Assembly: GCF_047948215.1 (NCBI RefSeq)
Contig: NC_134456.1
Location: 56,871,959-56,935,958, forward strand
From: Lycorma delicatula
Taxonomy: Eukaryota; Arthropoda; Insecta; Hemiptera; Fulgoridae
Length of the DNA stretch: 64,000 nt
Direction: 5' to 3'
The notes beneath the pieces were generated by a model. The model ran no database searches. It saw nothing but the letters and a program-made list of their open reading frames with translations, and was not told where the DNA came from. Of this stretch, positions 28,801 to 37,800 are shown one piece after another (position 1 is the stretch's first letter; each line of letters starts with the position of its first letter). A program made the translations under genes and the position numbers.

Positions 28801-31800
28801 TTTGGCCGCGGTGAACTTGGCAACTTCCACTGTGACGACTGCTGCTTAGTTTCAGGGTCATACTCGTACACCCATGTCTCATCACCGGTTATGATGTTGG
28901 AGATGAAGTTAGGGTCATCTCCTGCTGAATTTTTCAATTCACTACAGACAGCTATGTGATTTTGTTTCTGGTCACTGTTCAACAGTCTTGGTACGAATTT
29001 TGCAGCAATGTGTCTCATGTTCAATGTCCGACAAGATGCGTTGCACGGACCCATATGACATTTGTACTATTACACAAACATCATGGATTGTTTGTCTACA
29101 ATCTGCAACAATAGCCTCTTGCACTTTCGCAATGTTTACTGATGTTGCGCTTGTTGATGGTCTTCCTGAACGCTCATCGTCGTCATCGACTGTCGTTCAT
29201 CCATCTTTGAATTGTTTGTACGACAAAAAAGTTTTACTTTTACACATAGCATTGTCACCAAATGCTTCCACAAGCATGTGTTGGGTTTCTGCACCAGTTT
29301 TTTTAAGCATGAAGCAAAATTTGATGCAGGTTCTTTGCTCTTTAAAACTGCTATTTAGAACTTCGCTGAAGCAGTAAAACACAACGTTACACAACCACAT
29401 GAAAGTCAACAATGCAGCCTCTCACCGTCACAGCTGTTGGAACACTGATTCACAAAGAGTACTGTTAGCCACATCTAGCAGCAGCAGGTCATACCAGCAA
29501 TGGTTCGTGCGCAAAATTCAAATTCCCCGAACTTTTGGGTAGCACTTCATATACATTACCTCTACAAAGTAGGGGAAGGAAGTCCATTGACTGAAGATGA
29601 AGAAGCACTTCAGTAGCTTTAATTTGAATAGCTGAAGTAGCTTAAAAAAAACCTGAAAAATTAATTACAATATATCTGATGTATTGATACCAGAGAACAG
29701 TTCATCAAAATAATTTCCAAGATATCACAAGTAGAAAAAAAACATGAGATATTTATTTGTATTTCAGTAATCAGTCAGTTAAAACTTAAAAAAAAAAAAT
29801 ACATGTAAAGTTGTTTACAATATTTTTTTCAAGTAGTAGCCTTAAATGTTAAATCACATAAATTTAATTTAATAAAGAAATTCAGAACTTTAATCTGAAT
29901 AAACTTTAATATAAGATTTGGTAAGCTAACATCAAATGACAATTTTTTATACAAAATAAATTTTTCGATCACCACACTTAAATTTATTAGTTATTGAGAT
30001 CTTTTTTTTCTGAGAATATGAAAAGTAACTAAGTTGATTGAGCTATTCACTTTATTTTCTTCATGATAGATTATAGTTCTCTAGTAAGTGGTTACAAGAG
30101 GAGATATGAAGCTATACAGTTAATGAATATAAATATGATTGCTGTGTAAACATTGGATCATATCATGTACATAAATTTATAAAAAAGGTTAATTTTTTTA
30201 AAATAAAGGAGAAATTAAATACCATTTTTTTCCATTCTTATTTCATAAATTATATCCAACAATTAATCATATAAGTACATTTCTTAATTTTTTAAAGTTA
30301 ATAAGTTGTAGAATAATACAATTAAAATAAACATTAAGATACAGTAATTAAAACCTATGTAAAATGTTTTTATTTTTAGGACATGGTGGTTTTTAAACGT
30401 AGTGTAATGGTTGGAGGATGGGGACTACTTGCAGTAATTGGAAGTCAACATATTATGAGTCCAGGAGCTGGTCCACTGTCATGTATAACATCTTCTCTCA
30501 CAGCAGGAATCTTTTGGAAACTTCAAGGCTGGTCAAATAAAGTTAGATAATGTAGTTTTATTTAGTCAGTAGTACTTACTGAAATGCATTTTGTTTCAAT
30601 TAAGCTGAACATAAAGAATAACATTTTTTTTAGAGTAACGGCAGGAAAATGACTAAAAACGTTTAAGAAAAAGCATAACTTCAACTTTGACAGCAATTTC
30701 ACAGTAACTAAACTTGTATCCATAAGTTTCAGAAAAAAGGTTTCAAAAGTTCATAGTTTTAAATAATATAGAAAAATAAATAAAAAAATTATGACAATTA
30801 AAAAATGTACATTCATTTGCAAAATTAATGGAATTCCTAACCACTATAAAATGAGTTGTCTTAAGTACAACATTATTAACTACAGCATTATACAGCTTAT
30901 AATGCCCCTGAAAAAGGATCTGCATAATAGCTCCAAAAGGACCTTACCACACAACAACATTAAAGCATGAATGCATTGTGTGTGTGCGTAATATTTTAAT
31001 AGAGAAGTGCTAAAGTTTCAAAACATTGAATATTTATCAGTAAATATTTTTTCATAAACATCTAAACTCTTAACTGGTATGATCAATTCTAAGAGCATAA
31101 CTGGTACTATGTGGTCCAGTAGATCCATATATTACTCTATATTAAAATATACTGACTTAAAGTGATACGATAGTGTCTAGGAGACCTATATTTGTACGCT
31201 TATTATTTTTTATCATACATTTTAACACTATTTATTTATAATTGTTTATTGATTTATAATTATTGTTAGATTTTTTATTTCTTAAATACACTAGAATTCT
31301 GTAGTTCAAACCAAAAAAGTTTCAATCAAAAATATCTTAACTATATATATATATTTTTTAAATATATAAATCTAAATAAAACCAAAAATGTATAAAAATG
31401 GGTAAGAAAATATTATTAAAAGAACCAACTTTTTAGTTATTTTTATACATAATATTTTCATTTTTTTTTGACACAGTCTTTGCAAACCTTTTTAGCACAT
31501 TCCAAGCATGAAGGTCATCAACATTTTATGCACAGATATTTTGTTTTTCTTATAAGTCTAGCAGTGCTCAGCACTCACATTTTTCTTTGCTGCAAAACTT
31601 CACAATCATCTTCAGCTGAATTATTTGTTTCATCTTCTTTGAGGCCCATAAATAGTTAACTACAGTTCTTTTGGCATAATAACTGTGTTAGAAAGCCTGT
31701 GTTTCATATGTGGCCTAGTGAGTGACTGTATAATTTTTTTAAATGAAATTAATTCTTGTAGTCTTTTTTGTTTCTGTGTAGTTTGCATATACAAAAGAAT

Positions 31801-34800
31801 TAGCTGCGTTAATATCAATAATGGCAAAAAATATAGCCATCGGCCACCTTCACATTCTCCTACTGGCAGTATAATTTGTATACTTTGGTCGACTGTGTCT
31901 ACTCCGCTCTTAGTCATGTTAAATTAAATTAATAACCGATTATTTCTGGTTTATCTATTTCTGGATCATTGACAGGTGAATGATGCATGGAAGATACGGC
32001 TAATACAGCTCTCAATTGTTTAGGAACGTAGGACATTATTGTAATATCGCTAGTGAATCCATACATTTACGTATTAACCTCAATACTTCTATTTGGTAGG
32101 AACTCAGTAGGAATTTGTGTTTTTTTTTTTTTCAGTGTTTCTATGTATGTGATTCCTGCTTTCTGTAATTTCTTGACGAGTTCTATAGAACTTAACCAAT
32201 TGTCAGTCATTACATTTCTGCAAGAGTACGGAATTGGTTTCGCCAGTCTAATGACTGATTGTGCTATATTCTGAACTTTTTCTCTTTTTCAGAGAGTGTT
32301 ATTCCATCAGACCCTTTGCCGATATAGATATATGCATTTAGTAGGTAGCTTGACCTAGCATCTGTCATGCACATCACCTTGATACCATACCTATTTGGTT
32401 TGTTTGGCAAGTAAAAATGGAGAGCACACTTATCCCTAAATGTTATAAGCATTTCATCAACAGTAAGTGATGGCTCTGGAGAAAGACATTTTCAAGAGTT
32501 TTCAATAAATATATCAAAGATTTTTGATACAACTACTGCAGGATTATTTTTCTTCCTCTTCTCACGGTATGCAGGGTTGTCAAAACGTAAATATGACAAA
32601 ATAAAGAGAAACCGTCATTATGACATATTACATTGAAAAATATCTCTTCCTGTGCCATCAGTGCTACATAAACTCTCTACATTCTCATTACTAGATTTGA
32701 ATATGCAGGTTAACAAAAGAAGGCCAAGAAAAGATTTCAGTTCAATCATATCAATATTATGACCGAAAGATGCATTGTAAACATCCTTGTGCTTAGATTG
32801 GAAGTAGTAATTTTCAATCATTCAGTGGACATTAGTCCACTGAATGATTGAAAAGTAAATGATTGAAAACTAAATGATTTCAAGTAAATATCACTTTAGA
32901 AACTAGAAGACACCAAGCTTTAACTGGGTCTGGATTCTTTCCGAGAGATTTGGCTGCATTTTTAATACCTGGAAGTTGAACCACAATATTGACATCATGT
33001 GCGTACATTTTGAGACAGTGGTTCTTCATTCTACCTGAATTCATTTTTACCATAGTAAAACTTATCTCTCGATTGCCAGAAAACATTATTTCCATCTCAC
33101 TTTGCTCAGAATCTGAGCTATGGTCAGTTTTCTCTTCACAGTCAGGATCTATATTGCTGTCATCTATTTCTATATCATCATCTAAAAACAAACTTGAATC
33201 TCTGCAAGATGTATGTGTAAAAGTACTAGGTAATTCAGACATAATTTTAATGTAATGAAAATATAAAATAGTTAAATGTTACTCACAAAAGTAAAAATAT
33301 ACAAAAGTAAAATAAAAAAAAATTTTTTTTCACAGTGTTCTTATTCATAAAGAAAAAAAACACAAATATTAAAATAGAACTGGTACGATGACGTCTGTAA
33401 GACCGGTATGTGTTTCAGTGGAAAAATATTAAAATGTTATTATTACGATGACATCTCTCAGACTGTGGTAGACTATAACACAAAAACAATATAACTGCAA
33501 CGATTTCAACACAACCAACTTACTCACTCACTAAGAACTAATAAAAGGTAGATGAAAGGGAGCTGCATACAGATGCTCAGAAATGGGGAAAGGAATTAAC
33601 AAATTCCTTATGTGTTGCAGACCAAATTGTACCAGTTAAGAGTTAAAATCACCAAAACTGGGATTTTTATATTATCTTTACTTTCAATTGGAAATTTATT
33701 CAAACTTAGTTACCAACTTCATCCCGTAAACAGGCTAAACTAAAAAAAAGAATAATAATTATTATAGTGTATGTTATAATTAACAGTGTATGCTGTAGCA
33801 TAGTACACAACAGATTCAGCCAGTAGAATCGCAGAAGGACTTTGTTGGGTCACTTTCACTCGCACAAATATATTATCTCAGGCTGCTCTTCATATTCTTA
33901 TGAAGAGCATATTCTAATTCTTCATATCCAGTTTTCTTCTTTTAATTGTCACTGATATTTGTCATTTTAACATATAACTCCTTAGTTTTGCTTCTCTTTT
34001 TCATTCTTCAAATATCATAAATTCATACCTGACTGCATAGATATTAACTCCAATTTTTATTTTCAAACCCTTCTATACCTTTTGATATTATTTCACTAAA
34101 TTGGAGATACATAATCATACACCTTTCCAATTATTGTTTTGTGTAATTTTACATCTTATAAAAAGGTGGTAGAAAATTTTCTTTAGTAGTAAAAATGTAA
34201 GTTTTAATTAATAGTAGTTTAATGTTCTAAAAATGTTTAGTTCATAACTAAAATTCTTATGTTTCAGAACCCAGTAGGTGATATCTTTGGCATTATATGG
34301 CAAATAATGCAGCCAATACTATTTGGCCTCATTGGTGCAGAAATAGATTTGATGCAATTACAGCTGGATACAGTTGGCAAAGGAATTGCTGTCATTTTAT
34401 GTGGACTTTTAGTAAGGATTTTTTTTATTATTTTTTAATAATTATAAAAGATTGCAATTTAAACAAATTACAATTTATTCTAAATTAGGCTCTATGTGAC
34501 AGCCTTTACACCCATAATGAATCAATGAAAACCTTTAAATGAGTAGAATAAAGTATGACCATATTACATTAAAATATAAAGAATTATATATTAAATTGTG
34601 TAGGTAAAATATTTAAGAAAATGGAGAAGAAAAGAACTAAAATTGCACAAAAATTATTGTAGTGATATGAAGTATTCACAAAAATGCTTGTCGTGCTCCA
34701 CTTTTCTTCTTTTTTTATCAGAAATCATATATCCTTTGAATGTAAATACCAGAATCTACTTGGATACAAATTATAGTTTATAATGGTTAAATTCATATAA

Positions 34801-37800
34801 ATGTGCTCAGTAGTAAGTTATGTAACATAAATGTGTTAAGGTAATCTGAAAATACACAACTGCAATTAGAAATATTGACATTATGTAAAACTTTGATTTA
34901 TAATATTTCATGATTCTTATCTTTTGAGGGTCTGCAAGTTGAAGAAAGTGGTTTTTAAAATGTTAACTGCTAAGCAAATTCTTTCATTATTGTCCCTGAT
35001 TCGAATTAAATTTTTATATTTTGTAACATTTTAATTTTTAATAGAGGCATCATCACCTGGTGTTCTGACTGACAGGAGGTTCCTTAAGCCACAGCTATCT
35101 CCATCCACCAACTGAAGCCTCTCCTTCTTCCCTTTTCAGTTTCAAATCTTCAGCTCATCTATTAACTTCATCCTTTTTCTTTCTTGCTTCATTTTTTCTT
35201 CTACTGATCCTTCCACTGAAGCTGTCAAGATTTCACTTCCTCTAATCACATATCCTAACTATTTATTATTTTTTTCATTTTTCTCACATAATAGAAATAA
35301 TACACGTGCGTACACGCATGCACACATACACACACTGATATTGGCATGTTTTTCAACAAAAAGGCAACATAAATTTATTACTGTAAGTCACCTTACTCAG
35401 TCATTCTTTGGTTGTGATGCATGTAAAGCATGCATCAGCTTAGTTATAAGAACTACTATTTGGAAAGTAATGAATGATGTTACTAAACAACTGTTTAGTA
35501 ACATCATAATATGATGTTACATCATAATAAAACATCATAATATGATGTTACATCATAATAAAAAGTGGTGAGCAGAGTGAAGGTATCACTTATAGAGCTG
35601 ACTGCATTTTAGTGAGATTGACATGTCACTGAGTACTGATTGTTTGGCTGGGAGAAGAAAGAGAAACAGGGAACAATTGCACTTCTCTTTAGTAAGCCTG
35701 CGATTGAATTCTTCATATCTTGAAAATGGTTATGTCAGTTCAAAAGTAACTGGTATATTAGGTCAGGTTACCTACAATCTTTTAGTAATGGCACTCAGCA
35801 TACAAAATTCCTTACCAGAAAAAACATCATGGTTTTAGTTGTCCACTCGCTTCAGTTGTTTGCTTTGCTGCCAATAGATAAAGAGCACCATGAGGCTATC
35901 AGGCAACATGGTAATGGTAAACTAAAGTTACTTTAGCTCAGAAATTATGGTTTAAAAATAAAGTCAATAAAATTATATTAGTAGATTAGAGCCAGTTACC
36001 TGGCTACTGCAAAGTCCGATCTCACACTACTTATTTTGTTTGTGTTTAAAGAAAATTGTTCATTCTATGACTCTCTGATTACGAATTTGTGTGAAAAGAT
36101 TTGTGTGGGCGTTGTTGCTACTGTTGTTGAAAATGTGAAAAGAAACAGACTAAGAATGCATCAATAATAATCAGCTACTTGATATACTGAAAATAATGTA
36201 CATTACTGTAATTACCATGAGGTATAGTTTTTCACACACTGCTAAAGTTATTAAATGTATTACAGTATATTTTGTTCACTGTTTATTACTTTTTTGTTTT
36301 TTAATAGTATAGTTACAGGACTTCACTACTATTGATTTTTATGTAATCATACATTAAAACCTTGAATCTTTACAGTTTAGGGTCATCTCTTGTTTTATTG
36401 CTCTTTTTGGAACAAACCTTAATCTTAAAGAGAAAATATTTGTAAATCTGGCATGGCTTCCCAAGGCTACTGTACAGGTAAATAAAATACTCATTTAATT
36501 ATATATATTAGGATATGTTCAATTTCTTATATGCACTCATATTAAATCCATATATGTATATTAATTTAATATGTACATAGAGAGAAATGGGTAGCATTCC
36601 TAATCCATAACTTGAGTTTACTATAAGTGAATATGATGTAAGATTTAATAATACTTGAGAGTTCAACCAGCATTTAAGATGATTAAAAAGATGATATAAA
36701 GCATTCAACTTAAGTTTAGATTGTCATTACACTGTTATCAGGAATGGGGTTAGCTTTTACTGGACAAGACCAATTGTTAAATTCTAATTTGACTTTCAGC
36801 ATTTTAGCAGATAAACTAATCTCAAATATAATAATAATAGTAATGTTAATTGAACAGAAGATTGAATTGTAACAACAATCAAAAATTATAAATGAAATCA
36901 CTTGTAAATAAATGAAAGTATTCATCCAAAAGACTTTCAGAGCTACACCTTCTCAGTGAAGTCTCTAGTAGCCTAATAATATTACTTAATAAGATAGTAA
37001 TTGCCAAACAAAAGGTTAACAAATTTTGAATACAATTTAAATGAAGATGAAACAATAAGTGTAATTAACAATGGAATGAGCAGTATTACTTTCTTAATTC
37101 TATAGTCATACGATCTCCTACATTTTTTTTATTTTTCAGTGTTTGAGGACCCTGACTCCAAAAATTTTAGCTCTTAGTTACAGAATTCTGCATATATGCA
37201 AGAAATTTTTATTAATGTATGTGTTAGTAACTGTTTTTCTTTGTATCTCAAGATTATAACTTACAATTTGGTGGAAATTTCATATTGTAGCTTATGTTGT
37301 AGCTACGCTATTGTTTTTAATCCAGATGAGAGGATAGACAGATATTGAGTTGTAATCTCTCAGTTGGGCTTGAATTGATGAATAATTTACCAGTAGGTAT
37401 GATTTAGCTTAATAAAATGTATTACTATACAAGGTACCATTGCTTACAGTGACTGAAGTTTAAAAAAAAAAACTACTGCTATGCCAAAATGTAACTCTGC
37501 CAAATTTCATATTTATCAGTGGTTTAGGATCTCAATAATTTAATATTTTACACTACAGGTTAAAAATTCTGCACATGTATGTATTGAGATCTATTTGGCA
37601 TCATTATTTAAAAATGTAAATCATGAAATTTAATCTGGCACTTTGTGAGTGACAAGAATTGATTCTATTGAATTTCTTAAAAAAAGTAGATAGTGAGTTT
37701 TTTATCTCAAAAGCAATGAACTTGTATGACAAATGTAACTTGTATGTTTTTAGCTTATCAACTAATTTAATCAGAAGTACTGAAAACAAAGGTGGTTGTC

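Noticed and set aside
28440..29377. Three plus-strand frames of 70-129 codons
   Set aside because: They are antisense shadows of the minus-strand mariner transposase, which has the catalytic motifs.
32989..33255. Plus-strand frame of 88 codons
   Set aside because: Antisense shadow of the acidic piggyBac N-terminus.
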